Part shown: positions 1-7,858 of the stretch, in pieces
Position numbering within the stretch: position 1 is the stretch's first letter
Layout of the letters: each line of letters begins with the position of its first letter
The notes under the pieces: generated by a model
Told to the model about the DNA's origin: nothing
The model's input: the letters and a program-made list of their open reading frames with translations, nothing else
The model's database searches: none
NCBI RefSeq assembly: GCF_003326795.1
Contig: NZ_JPWI01000003.1
Span: 1-64,000, forward strand
Direction: 5' to 3'
DNA length: 64,000 bases
Origin: Thalassospira profundimaris
Lineage (GTDB): Bacteria; Pseudomonadota; Alphaproteobacteria; Rhodospirillales; Thalassospiraceae
Made by a program: the position numbers and the translations under genes

Positions 1-50
1 GGCCTTCCAAATACAGCAATCATATTCCCTATATACACACGACATTCAGA

Positions 51-80
51 AACCCTCGACCTTAACCGGTCGGGGGTTTT
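51..80 (+). terminator. Intrinsic terminator of an upstream gene outside the window
   Basis: An 11-bp stem (51-61 with 68-78, one G-T wobble) with a 6-nt loop is followed by a short T run. It probably ends a plus-strand gene lying before the window. The rest of 1-316 shows no coding signal and should hold the promoter of the AraC gene at 317. Confidence 0.7.
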
Positions 81-316
81 GTCGTTTCTGATGATAAATG
101 TCGGAAAAAAACGGTGAGGCTTGGCCTTGATGGTGTCTTGCGCATGATATGCGCGGTAAAGTCTGTTTCTTCCACAGCGAAGCTCTTGTTTCTTAGTTCG
201 CGAGAAAAGAATACATTAAGTTCTCGGAGGTTCTGTTGATGCCCTGATCGCGCAGTCAAATGCGATCTGTGATGGAAGTTCCGCCATACCGTGGCACCAT
301 CAACAGGATATATTAG

Positions 317-1297
317 ATGAATCACCTCAAAAACCATCAAATCTTTGAGTCACAGGACTTGCATGAAACGCAAGCCTTTCTGTCGGATATGAACAGTATT
401 GACACAATTGACGCGATTGGTAAAAACGCCATCACAGATGTTTCTATTCATTCTGCAGCCCTTGCCGATATTGTCCTTCTCGGTGCATCTTTTGGGGCTG
501 GGCGCATTCATCTCAAAACCCCGGCGACCGAAACCGATGACTTGTTCCTTCTGTTTGTGAATGGCGGAAATGGTCAGGTCAAACACGGGGCGCATGAATT
601 TGAAATTTCGCCCCAACGCGGGCTGATGCGCAACATGCGTGTACCGTTGTCCGCGATTGAGGAAGAGTTTTCGGCTCTTGGCGCGCACTTGCCGGTTTCA
701 ACCTTGCGCGAACATGCCCATGCCCTGACCGGGCGCGATATCTTTCGCAACGAACTGGTTTTCGATGCGGCAATCGATGTGACATTACCGGGCCAGAGAC
801 ATGTTGCAGACACGCTTCACTATATCGCAAATGCGCTTGACGGGCCGCTCTATAATCTTGAAAACACGATTATTTTAGGCGAATTGCGTGATCTTCTTCT
901 GACCAGTATTCTGATGCAGTTGCCAAACTCCTATTTGGACGTTTTGCATGACCGGCCATCGACAGTTGCCTTGCCGCGATATGTCAAGCGCGCCCGTGAT
1001 TACATCCATGAATATGCGCAGACTGCTATTCATCTCGCCGATCTGGTTGCTTATGCTGGATGTGGCTATCGCACGCTTCTGGTGGGATTCAACGATGTCT
1101 TTGGCATGGCGCCCATGGCCTATGTCAAGATTGTCCGTTTAAACCGGGCTCATAATGATCTGCTTGAAGCTGCCCCGGGAGCGACGGTTGCCAAGGTTGC
1201 CAATAAGTGGGGGTTTGGCCATGCCGGACGGTTTGCGCAAAGCTATGCCATGCATTTTGGCGTTTCACCGTCCGAAACGCTCAAACGTTGTCGTTAA
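317..1297 (+). CDS. AraC family transcriptional regulator
   Basis: Predicted DNA-binding regulator of 326 residues. The N-terminal ~200 residues resemble the AraC ligand-binding (cupin-like) domain and the last ~100 residues form the double helix-turn-helix: the stretch around YIHEYAQTAIHLADLVAYAG is the first HTH, and the WGFGHAGRFAQSYAMHFGVSP region is the typical second HTH with the conserved G-x-S-P end. An AGGA motif lies about 8 nt upstream of the ATG. No target gene is adjacent: a terminator lies upstream and the next genes, on the other strand, begin about 400 bp away. The effector and regulon therefore cannot be read from context. Family call is firm, function unknown. Confidence 0.88.
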   Translation: MNHLKNHQIFESQDLHETQAFLSDMNSIDTIDAIGKNAITDVSIHSAALADIVLLGASFGAGRIHLKTPATETDDLFLLFVNGGNGQVKHGAHEFEISPQRGLMRNMRVPLSAIEEEFSALGAHLPVSTLREHAHALTGRDIFRNELVFDAAIDVTLPGQRHVADTLHYIANALDGPLYNLENTIILGELRDLLLTSILMQLPNSYLDVLHDRPSTVALPRYVKRARDYIHEYAQTAIHLADLVAYAGCGYRTLLVGFNDVFGMAPMAYVKIVRLNRAHNDLLEAAPGATVAKVANKWGFGHAGRFAQSYAMHFGVSPSETLKRCR

Positions 1298-1693
1298 CTG
1301 CGACATGAATCCTGTTCGATCATTGGCCTGAAAAAGGCAAGGCGATCCACTTTTATGCATTGCCTGTCCACTTATGGTTGGTAATCGGCGTGCGGTATTT
1401 ATTTCTTCTGGTTTGATGAAAAACTTCTGCTTAATCCATGCCCCATGGCCGGGAAGAGGGGAGCGTTTTCAATGCCGTGCTTCCTGCGCGATATTCGTCA
1501 TGCGGGGCCCTAATCCCGGATGCAGAAACAAAAAAGAAAGAAGGGTCCGGGCATGCAGATCAGAAGACTGACGCCAACTTGTTATAATTTGTATCGCTGG
1601 GCTGGGCTGCCGTTGAAGCGACACTTCCCGTCCGGAAAAACAGGATAGTGTCGCTTGATCGCTCCATAAACGTATTCATGCAGAAAGGTCGAT
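1298..1693. other. Intergenic region with one long inverted repeat
   Basis: About 400 bp between an AraC gene and the convergent gtrA-like gene. I see no convincing gene here; a 65-codon open frame has no recognisable features. The only clear structure is a perfect 10-bp inverted repeat at 1616-1656. Confidence 0.6.
1616..1656. repeat. Perfect 10-bp inverted repeat with 21-nt spacer
   Basis: Arms AAGCGACACT (1616-1625) and AGTGTCGCTT (1647-1656) are exact reverse complements. No T tract follows on either strand, so a classical terminator is not obvious. It lies about 40 bp beyond the stop codon of the gtrA-like gene and could end or stabilise that transcript. Confidence 0.55.
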
Positions 1694-2101
1694 CTACTGC
1701 GAGAGCTCTTTGCGATCCGTCGGGGCAAAAACGATGAACTTGCTGATCAGGAACATGCTGACGGAATAGGTTGCAATACCTGAAAGTTGGGACAAATATT
1801 CATTTAGCCCGACAAAGCGAACGGACATGTATAGAACCGCGAGGTTTGCAACATAGCAACATGCTGCGGCGATGATATATGCCGCAAACTGATACCTTGT
1901 CCGAGAGGACTTCGCAGAAAATGTCCAAATCTTGTTCAGCTGGTAGCTAACCGCAAGGCCAACCGCGTAACCGGCAAAGTTCGCAAGAAAATATGATATG
2001 TCGGTAAAGTACGTGAGGGCATAGATCACCGATAATCCGATAGCGGTATTGATCACGCCAACCGCTCCGAACTTTACCGCTTCGATTAAGCTTTTACGCA
2101 T
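1694..2101 (-). CDS. GtrA family membrane protein (putative lipid-linked sugar flippase)
   Basis: Predicted 135-residue inner-membrane protein with four hydrophobic helices, matching the GtrA/DPMS-like family in length and pattern (VKFGAVGVINTAIGLSVIYA at the start, a Y-x-L-N-K-x-W-T-F motif between helices 2 and 3, and a charged C-terminus). GtrA proteins are thought to flip undecaprenyl-phosphate-linked glucose to the periplasm for O-antigen modification. I place the start at ATG 2101, only 2 nt after the stop of the upstream methyltransferase; a longer frame to 2149 would overlap that gene by 46 bp. Last gene of a minus-strand operon with a methyltransferase and a GtrB-like GT2. Bases here are richer in AT than in most of the window. 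Confidence 0.85.
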   Translation of the reverse strand: MRKSLIEAVKFGAVGVINTAIGLSVIYALTYFTDISYFLANFAGYAVGLAVSYQLNKIWTFSAKSSRTRYQFAAYIIAAACCYVANLAVLYMSVRFVGLNEYLSQLSGIATYSVSMFLISKFIVFAPTDRKELSQ

Positions 2102-2103
2102 AA

Positions 2104-2820
2104 CTATTTTCGGGCGTGTAGAAAATACTGAGCGCCTAACGGCAGCCAAGTTATTGATTTTTCCAGAACACGCAACTTTGCAAGCATCGAAGGAAAGAAC
2201 ATGCGATACTTGGTCGTATTATCAACCCAGCCAGCATCAGACGCGCGCGCGCGCAGGAGCGGCGCTGTTATGAGATGGGCATTTGCATCAAACGGGCAGG
2301 TGTTCACTGCACGCAGTGTAAGGGGATTGTAGGGGTTGTGTTCATAGATAAACAGGCTTCCGCCAGGTTTTGTAATTCTACGCAGCTCAGCCATCCAGTG
2401 AACATGTTCGGAATGCGGGATATGGTGGAAAACGCATGCAGAAAAAACGATATCGACAGAGTTATCGGCGAGCGGGACGCGGTTCTCGCTAATTTGTGCG
2501 TATTTCTCGTTCCCGGGAAAGCGGTTTTTGGAAATCTCGATACTTTTCCCCGATACATCCACGCAATTCAGGGCGCTTTCAGGAAAATACTTCCGAAAGA
2601 ACGGAATAGAATTTCCGATGCCGCTCCCGAAGTCCACAATGTCATTCGCAGGCGCTTTGATCTTGTCTATTTGATTGCGAAGATCGCGGATCTTGTATTC
2701 CGAGAAAAACTCGGGGTTCTCGCCAGTTATTTCGATATTGCGGGCATGATCCTTGTAATATTCTTCCGCAAATGAGTCGAACTCGGCTTCAAGACTATAT
2801 TCAGTGTTTTTATTGGTCAT
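2104..2820 (-). CDS. Class I SAM-dependent methyltransferase
   Basis: A 238-residue cytosolic protein of Methyltransf_11/25 type. Motif I is IVDFGSGIGNS (about residues 62-72), followed by an acidic residue in the CVDVS strand that would bind the SAM ribose, then motif ADNSVDIVFSACVFHHI, where the aspartate and the FHHI segment mark motif IV. Start ATG 2820 overlaps the end of the GT2 gene by 11 bp, and its stop is 2 nt from the gtrA start, so the three genes are translationally coupled. Sitting between a flippase and a lipid-linked sugar synthase, it may methylate a sugar or a lipid-linked precursor; the substrate is not shown by the sequence. Confidence 0.8.
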   Translation of the reverse strand: MTNKNTEYSLEAEFDSFAEEYYKDHARNIEITGENPEFFSEYKIRDLRNQIDKIKAPANDIVDFGSGIGNSIPFFRKYFPESALNCVDVSGKSIEISKNRFPGNEKYAQISENRVPLADNSVDIVFSACVFHHIPHSEHVHWMAELRRITKPGGSLFIYEHNPYNPLTLRAVNTCPFDANAHLITAPLLRARASDAGWVDNTTKYRMFFPSMLAKLRVLEKSITWLPLGAQYFLHARK

Positions 2821-3793
2821 CGGTGTGCTCTTTACCGGCGTGGACGTGGTTGTTGCTCTGTTGATGAATAACGTCCTGTATTATAAACAGCGGGCGCCCT
2901 TTTGACTCGATGTACAGTCGCCCCAAATACTCTCCGATAATTCCCATCAGGACCAGTTGAACACTGCCAATGGACAGAATTACGATGATTATCGATGTCC
3001 AGCCATCTACCGAATTTCCAAACACAAAATTGAAAAGGGCATAAATGATCATTGCGAAGGCCGCCAGTCCAACGGCAAAGCCGGCATGAGCTGCAACTCT
3101 AAGCGGTCTGATTGAAAAGCTGGTAATAGCGTCGATCGAAAACTTGATCATCTTAGAGAGCGGATATTTTGTTGTGCCTGCAAATCTGGGGGCACGAGCA
3201 TACAGGATGGGTTCTTGCTTAAACCCGATCCAGCTGACCATGCCACGAATGAACCTGTGATGCTCTGGCATCTTGAGAAGAACATCCAGTGCTCTTCTTG
3301 TCATGAGACGGAAATCACCTGTGTCAGCAGGGATCTCGATATCTGTGATCCGCTGGAGAAGACGATAGAAAACAAATGCAGATGCCTTCTTAAATAGCGT
3401 TTCTCCCTCACGTTCGAGACGTTGTCCAAAAACAACATCAACGCCAGCATCTACTTTTTTCATCATGTCATGAAGAAGCTCTGGTGGATCCTGCAGATCC
3501 GCATCAATAATAAAAATACGTTCTCCGCAACATACTTCCAGTCCTGCCGAGAGTGCAAGTTGATGTCCATGATTCCGGGACAGGTTTACTACAACAACAT
3601 TTGGATCGGATTGAACGATGTCTCCCATGATCTCCAGTGTTTTGTCTGAAGATCCATCATTTACAAGAACAATTTCATATCCGTCTTTTTCGTATGTCTT
3701 GCAGGCATCAGTTAATCTTTTGTGTAGCTCGTGTATTACGTCTTCTTCATTGTAACAGGGGACGACTACCGAAAGTTTTTTTTGAGGTATCAT
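2810..3793 (-). CDS. Glycosyltransferase family 2, GtrB / polyprenyl-phosphate glycosyltransferase type
   Basis: About 327 residues. N-terminal GT-A domain with SVVVPCYNEED, LVNDGSSDKT and the metal-binding DADLQDPPE motif, then DTGDFRLMTRRA and RFAGTTKYPLSKM, all typical of GtrB/ArnC/DPM1-like enzymes that put a sugar from UDP- or GDP-sugar onto undecaprenyl phosphate. Two hydrophobic helices follow and the protein ends with the IIGEYLGRLYIESKGRPLF motif of GtrB. I chose ATG 3793, which has a purine-rich AAAGAAAAGAA before it; ATG 3811 is also possible and the frame is open to 3910. First gene of the minus-strand trio, divergent from the large membrane protein at 4023. Confidence 0.86.
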   Translation of the reverse strand: MIPQKKLSVVVPCYNEEDVIHELHKRLTDACKTYEKDGYEIVLVNDGSSDKTLEIMGDIVQSDPNVVVVNLSRNHGHQLALSAGLEVCCGERIFIIDADLQDPPELLHDMMKKVDAGVDVVFGQRLEREGETLFKKASAFVFYRLLQRITDIEIPADTGDFRLMTRRALDVLLKMPEHHRFIRGMVSWIGFKQEPILYARAPRFAGTTKYPLSKMIKFSIDAITSFSIRPLRVAAHAGFAVGLAAFAMIIYALFNFVFGNSVDGWTSIIIVILSIGSVQLVLMGIIGEYLGRLYIESKGRPLFIIQDVIHQQSNNHVHAGKEHTDDQ

Positions 3794-4022
3794 TTCTTTT
3801 CTTTTCTGCATTGCGTCAAACTTTTTAACTACAAAAAGATTACGTGAGTTAATTCTGCGCGAGAATAAAGTTGGCGGAATCCTATATGGGTTGGCAGCCC
3901 ACTGCAACACGGAATTGCGCTCTGGTTGCTTGGGAGTGTTTATTATTTGTTGACGGGATGATGGCGATGTTTTTAAAGGGACGCAAAGCGCGTCATGCGC
4001 TTCAAAATTAGGGGGTGGTTTG

Positions 4023-5639
4023 ATGACGCTTTTGGTTTCGACCTTGAGTTATATTACGATTGTTGGGGGTCTTCTGGGGGCCGGTACTTATTTCCTAGTG
4101 AGCAAAACAACCGAGTATCGTGAGTGGGCTTTATCGTTTAGCAGCGAAATCCGGGTGCGGCCTGCAGAATTGCTTGCTTACGTCGTGATGTTGGGGTGTT
4201 TCCTTGCGTATCTCTTTTACGGCGTAAACTACCGTCACCACGACGAAGTGGGTCTTCTCTGGGGTGGCATTGGCCCTATGGTCTGGAGTGGCCGTTTCTT
4301 CCCTCTTGGTCATCAAGAGTTTAATATTCTGAATCTGAATGTTACAGGTGGAAGTTTCGTTGTTCTTTATTGCGTAATCGTTCTTCAGATGTTGCTTGCA
4401 GTCCTGATGCTGATGGACGCATTACGATTGCAAGACTGCAAGGCAAGAATACTATTCGTTTTCTGTATATTTATTACTGCAATTTGGCTTCCTTTTGAAA
4501 ATCTGGTTGTTCCAGAGCGTAACGCCATGTTCTTCATGATTGCCTCCTTCTGGGGGTATATGAGGTTTTTGCGTGGGAGCAATGTATATTTTGCCGTAGT
4601 TGCCGTTTGTGCTGCCCATATCTCTATGTACTACAAGGAGCCGATTTTCGCGTTCTATCTTGTGTTTGCCGGCGTGCATATGATCACCAAGTTCATTTCG
4701 GTTGTAGAGTTGAAATGGTCCGCTTTGCGGAGGGTTGTCTTGGGGTCCCCGGTCGAGTTGGGGTGGTGTCTTGCGTCTGTTGGGTTCTTTGCTGCTTATG
4801 TCTATTGGGTCGTTCTTGGTCCTGCATTGACAGATGTTTATCTATTCTCGCCGAGCAACTTTTACATGAACCTCATGTTCTTCGTGAAGGATGTGAGCGC
4901 AATTCCGCTGTTCTTTGTTCTTGTCATTAACTTTGTTATGCTCAGGAATATCGGCGTTGAGGGGCGGATTGCCATTTCGTGTGTTGCAGCAGCTTTTGTT
5001 TACTTCCTTGAAATCAACATCATCGGATTGGTGCCAAGATACTATTTCCACTCAATCCCTTACCTGTATATCGGGATTGCGTTTGTGATGTTGACACGTG
5101 AAGTATGGTCTGCCGGAAGTAAAAAACAGATATTGGTCCTGGGTGCGGCCTATGCGGTTGTCGTCCTGTGCATTCCGCAGGCAGCCCGCTCCAACTACTT
5201 CTTCTCCATCTCCCAAAAGTCGAACCAGTTAAGCTATTCATATATTGAAGGGGTAGTGAACGAGATCGTCGACGGGGTCGATTCTGACGTCAATGTATTC
5301 TATCTGCATAAGGAAACTCCTTACGGACAATACAAGACTGCGGTGATGAGGCAGTTTTTGCTGAAACAGTTGAATGATCGGAAGGGCTTCCGCATCAACC
5401 TTTACAGCCTGACTGGATGCATGGATCATGACAGGAATCAGGACTCCGATGTCGTTCATTGCTTCAAATACGATCAGGATATTGATTTTGATATTGTTGC
5501 CCTGGACGGCATCACCCCGGAAAGTGTCACTGCGATCAATATTGAAGATTACAAAGTGTTCGACGAGTACCATTTCGAGGTTGAGGGTGCGAACATTGAT
5601 CGTGACATGTTCTATTTCATGAGCCCGGTCAGCCGGTAG
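4023..5639 (+). CDS. Polytopic membrane protein, putative GT-C type glycosyltransferase
   Basis: About 538 residues with roughly ten hydrophobic segments over the first ~400 residues and a soluble C-terminal domain of ~130 residues. The first large loop carries an acidic HHDEVGLLW motif, where GT-C enzymes place their catalytic acidic residues, and later loops contain FENLVVPERN and YYKEP. I do not recognise a named family. Context suggests the periplasmic transferase partner (GtrC role) of the divergent GtrA and GtrB-like proteins. TTG at 4020 and ATG at 4023 are both in frame; the AGGGGG motif at 4010-4015 favours ATG 4023. Codon use is AT-rich, in line with transfer of the cassette. O-antigen ligase or polymerase are alternatives. 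Confidence 0.6.
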   Translation: MTLLVSTLSYITIVGGLLGAGTYFLVSKTTEYREWALSFSSEIRVRPAELLAYVVMLGCFLAYLFYGVNYRHHDEVGLLWGGIGPMVWSGRFFPLGHQEFNILNLNVTGGSFVVLYCVIVLQMLLAVLMLMDALRLQDCKARILFVFCIFITAIWLPFENLVVPERNAMFFMIASFWGYMRFLRGSNVYFAVVAVCAAHISMYYKEPIFAFYLVFAGVHMITKFISVVELKWSALRRVVLGSPVELGWCLASVGFFAAYVYWVVLGPALTDVYLFSPSNFYMNLMFFVKDVSAIPLFFVLVINFVMLRNIGVEGRIAISCVAAAFVYFLEINIIGLVPRYYFHSIPYLYIGIAFVMLTREVWSAGSKKQILVLGAAYAVVVLCIPQAARSNYFFSISQKSNQLSYSYIEGVVNEIVDGVDSDVNVFYLHKETPYGQYKTAVMRQFLLKQLNDRKGFRINLYSLTGCMDHDRNQDSDVVHCFKYDQDIDFDIVALDGITPESVTAINIEDYKVFDEYHFEVEGANIDRDMFYFMSPVSR

Positions 5640-5658
5640 TCAGCAGTGGAAGATGGTT

Positions 5659-6648
5659 ATGTATTTGCCAGAAGGTAAGTCTGTACTGGTCGTCGGCGGG
5701 GCCGGTTATATCGGATCGCATATGATCCATTTGCTAAGAGACCTGAATATTAGACATGTTGTTCTGGATGATCTGAGCTCCGGGCATCGTGAGGCTTTGC
5801 AGGGTTCTCGGCTGATTGAGGGAAATTGCGGTGATGCGACGTTGCTTCGCAACGTTTTTGCCGAGCATGATATTGATGCTGTCATACATTTTGCTTCATT
5901 CATAGAAGTAGGGGCATCCGTTCGCAATCCTGCTGCGTATTATGAGAATAACGTCTGCAATACGGTCACATTGCTTTCGGAAATGGTTCGAGCAGACGTA
6001 AAGAAGTTCATTTTTTCCTCGACCGCCGCAGTCTACGGATTGCCGGAAACAAGCAAGATCGATGAAAGTCACCGCAAGGGACCAATTAATCCCTACGGGA
6101 GAACCAAGTTGATGGTCGAAGAAATTTTGGGGGACTTCGAAAAAGCTTATGGGCTGCGATCTGTCTGTTTGCGTTACTTCAATGCAGCCGGAGCGCACCC
6201 GGACGGGGCGATTGGCGAGAATCATAATCCGGAAACCCATCTCATCCCGCTCGCGATAGCTGCCGCAATTACCCGGGAGAAGGTGTTGAAGGTCTTTGGT
6301 GATGATTATGACACCAGGGACGGAACATGTGTGCGGGACTACATCCATGTTTGTGATCTTGCTGACGCGCATCTTCTCGCTTTGAAATACCTGAATCAGA
6401 ATGAGGCAAGCCTTGCGGCAAATCTCGGAAACGAGGCCGGTTTCACGGTTTTGGAAGTGATTGATGCTGTGTCGCGGCTCGCCGGGCAAGTGCCCTATGA
6501 GGTTGCCGCAAGAAGAGATGGTGATCCTGCTGTTCTTGTCGCGGATGCAACCAGGGCCAGAGAAGTTTTAGGCTGGACCCCGCAATACACAGACGTGAAT
6601 GATATCGTTTCACATGCCTTGCAGTGGTATCGCAAGATCGCAGCTTGA
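5659..6648 (+). CDS. galE: UDP-glucose 4-epimerase
   Basis: Interconverts UDP-glucose and UDP-galactose in the cytosol. About 329 residues, normal for GalE. The Rossmann motif GGAGYIG lies at residues 13-19, SSTAAVYG carries the catalytic Ser/Thr region, and YGRTK holds Tyr146 and Lys150 of the catalytic Y-x-x-x-K. RYFNAAGA and the DGTCVRDYIHVCDLADAH stretch are GalE signatures. ATG 5653 and ATG 5659 are both possible; GGAAG at 5648-5652 is too close to the first and well spaced for the second. It follows the membrane protein by 19 bp, so both are probably cotranscribed, and may supply UDP-galactose (or a related epimer) to the glycan cassette. Confidence 0.92.
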   Translation: MYLPEGKSVLVVGGAGYIGSHMIHLLRDLNIRHVVLDDLSSGHREALQGSRLIEGNCGDATLLRNVFAEHDIDAVIHFASFIEVGASVRNPAAYYENNVCNTVTLLSEMVRADVKKFIFSSTAAVYGLPETSKIDESHRKGPINPYGRTKLMVEEILGDFEKAYGLRSVCLRYFNAAGAHPDGAIGENHNPETHLIPLAIAAAITREKVLKVFGDDYDTRDGTCVRDYIHVCDLADAHLLALKYLNQNEASLAANLGNEAGFTVLEVIDAVSRLAGQVPYEVAARRDGDPAVLVADATRAREVLGWTPQYTDVNDIVSHALQWYRKIAA

Positions 6649-6795
6649 TAACAGCGATGTTGTTTATGTTCACGTCGCCTGACTGAAATGAGGCGCGGTC
6701 GAACGGCGTTCGACCATGCTGCAAAGTTTGATGCCTGCATTAATCAGGATTGAGTGGTGATCTCCGGTGCTTGTGGGCAAGGCAGGGCGGGGCGA

Positions 6796-7524
6796 TTACT
6801 TTCCTGCAGCCATGCTGGATGCGGGCGGGGCGCTGTCACGCAGGCTGGAAAGGTAATCCTGACTAATGTCGTGAACAGCCATGATGTGGCCGTAGAGTAG
6901 TTCTTCGGCTGCCTTGAAATCCCCGCGCAAGATGGCATCAACAATGCCCTGATGTTCCTCGTGCGAGGAGGCAAGGCGGGCGAGGCTCTGGAACTGGACG
7001 CGGCGGAACGGGGCTACGCGCCGTCTGACTGATAATGTCACATCTACCAGCACGTCATTATGTGTCCCGCGATAAAGCGCGTTATGGAAAGACCGGTTGA
7101 GTGTCTCATAACTGTCGCTGTCGCCAAGCCGGACGGTTTCAGCCAGTTCATGATGGATCTTTTCAAGATTGTGCCGTTCACCACTGGTCATGCGCTTTGC
7201 TGCCAGTCGCCCGCACATGGCTTCAAGTTCGGCCATGCTTTCAAACATCGCTGTCAGGCGTTCGGGGGTGGCGAGTGAAACATAGACCCCCTTGTTGGGA
7301 ATCTTTTCGGCAAGTTCGGTCGCGGTGAGCAATTGCAGCGCTTCGCGAACCGGGGTGCGCGACACGCCAAACCGTTTGGCCAGAAGCGGTTCTTCCAGTC
7401 TTTGCCCCGGTGGCAGCTTTCCCCTGACGATATCGTCTTCAAGCACCTGACACAGCTGCTGGGCAATGCCAAGCGGTTCTGTCTGTTCGGTTGGCGCAAA
7501 GAGCGTTTGACGAAGCTCTGTCAT
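6796..7524 (-). CDS. GntR family regulator, FCD (FadR-like) type
   Basis: About 242 residues: an N-terminal winged helix (LPPGQRLEEPLLAKRFGVSR followed by TPVREAL) and an all-helical C-terminal FCD domain with the metal-binding pattern in NRSFHNALYRG and a later HxxH-like SSHEEHQGI. The open frame runs to 7656, but I choose ATG 7524 because the candidate operator TGTATACA at 7576-7583 falls inside the longer version and would instead sit in the 5' leader. Divergent from the TRAP operon, whose leader carries an identical TGTATACA. Probably a ligand-responsive repressor of that operon and of itself. Confidence 0.85.
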   Translation of the reverse strand: MTELRQTLFAPTEQTEPLGIAQQLCQVLEDDIVRGKLPPGQRLEEPLLAKRFGVSRTPVREALQLLTATELAEKIPNKGVYVSLATPERLTAMFESMAELEAMCGRLAAKRMTSGERHNLEKIHHELAETVRLGDSDSYETLNRSFHNALYRGTHNDVLVDVTLSVRRRVAPFRRVQFQSLARLASSHEEHQGIVDAILRGDFKAAEELLYGHIMAVHDISQDYLSSLRDSAPPASSMAAGK

Positions 7525-7574
7525 CTGATGTTTGAGCCCTTCTTGCGAGGTCTGGAAGCATTTCCCTTTTGGCG

Positions 7575-7584
7575 ATGTATACAC
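7575..7584. promoter_or_regulatory. Candidate GntR operator, copy 1 (ATGTATACAC)
   Basis: An 8-bp palindrome TGTATACA at 7576-7583 in the sequence ATGTATACAC. The identical decamer recurs at 7783-7792. Its place between the regulator promoter region and the chosen start at 7524 suits autorepression. Confidence 0.55.
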
Positions 7585-7782
7585 GAATTTTACCGGGAAA
7601 TCCAAGTATCCTGCTACTTGTAAAGCGGGGTGTGATTCCTCAGTCATGTTTTGCACAATAATTATACATAAATAATATGCTACCTATAAAAATGATCATA
7701 AATAATGCATCGTGCGTGGTGATTGATATGTCGAAATATTGTTAAGTTATTGAAAAATATAGATTGGCATGTGTGTTGCAGG

Positions 7783-7792
7783 ATGTATACAC
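7783..7792. promoter_or_regulatory. Candidate GntR operator, copy 2 (ATGTATACAC)
   Basis: Second copy of the decamer, 67 bp upstream of the dctP start codon at 7859. The AT-rich stretch 7657-7780 between the two copies should contain the divergent promoters. Confidence 0.55.
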
Positions 7793-7858
7793 AATGCGGA
7801 TTGCATTCCGTTGAGATTACTTTTCATAGAAATAGCTATCTCTATCAGGGAGACATCA

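Noticed and set aside
62..340. 92-codon minus-strand frame at the left edge
   Set aside because: It runs through a terminator hairpin and the AraC promoter and has no protein-like pattern.
1374..1571. 65-codon plus-strand frame in the 1298-1693 gap
   Set aside because: No ribosome-binding site, unusual Cys/Arg-rich composition and no family resemblance; kept as non-coding.
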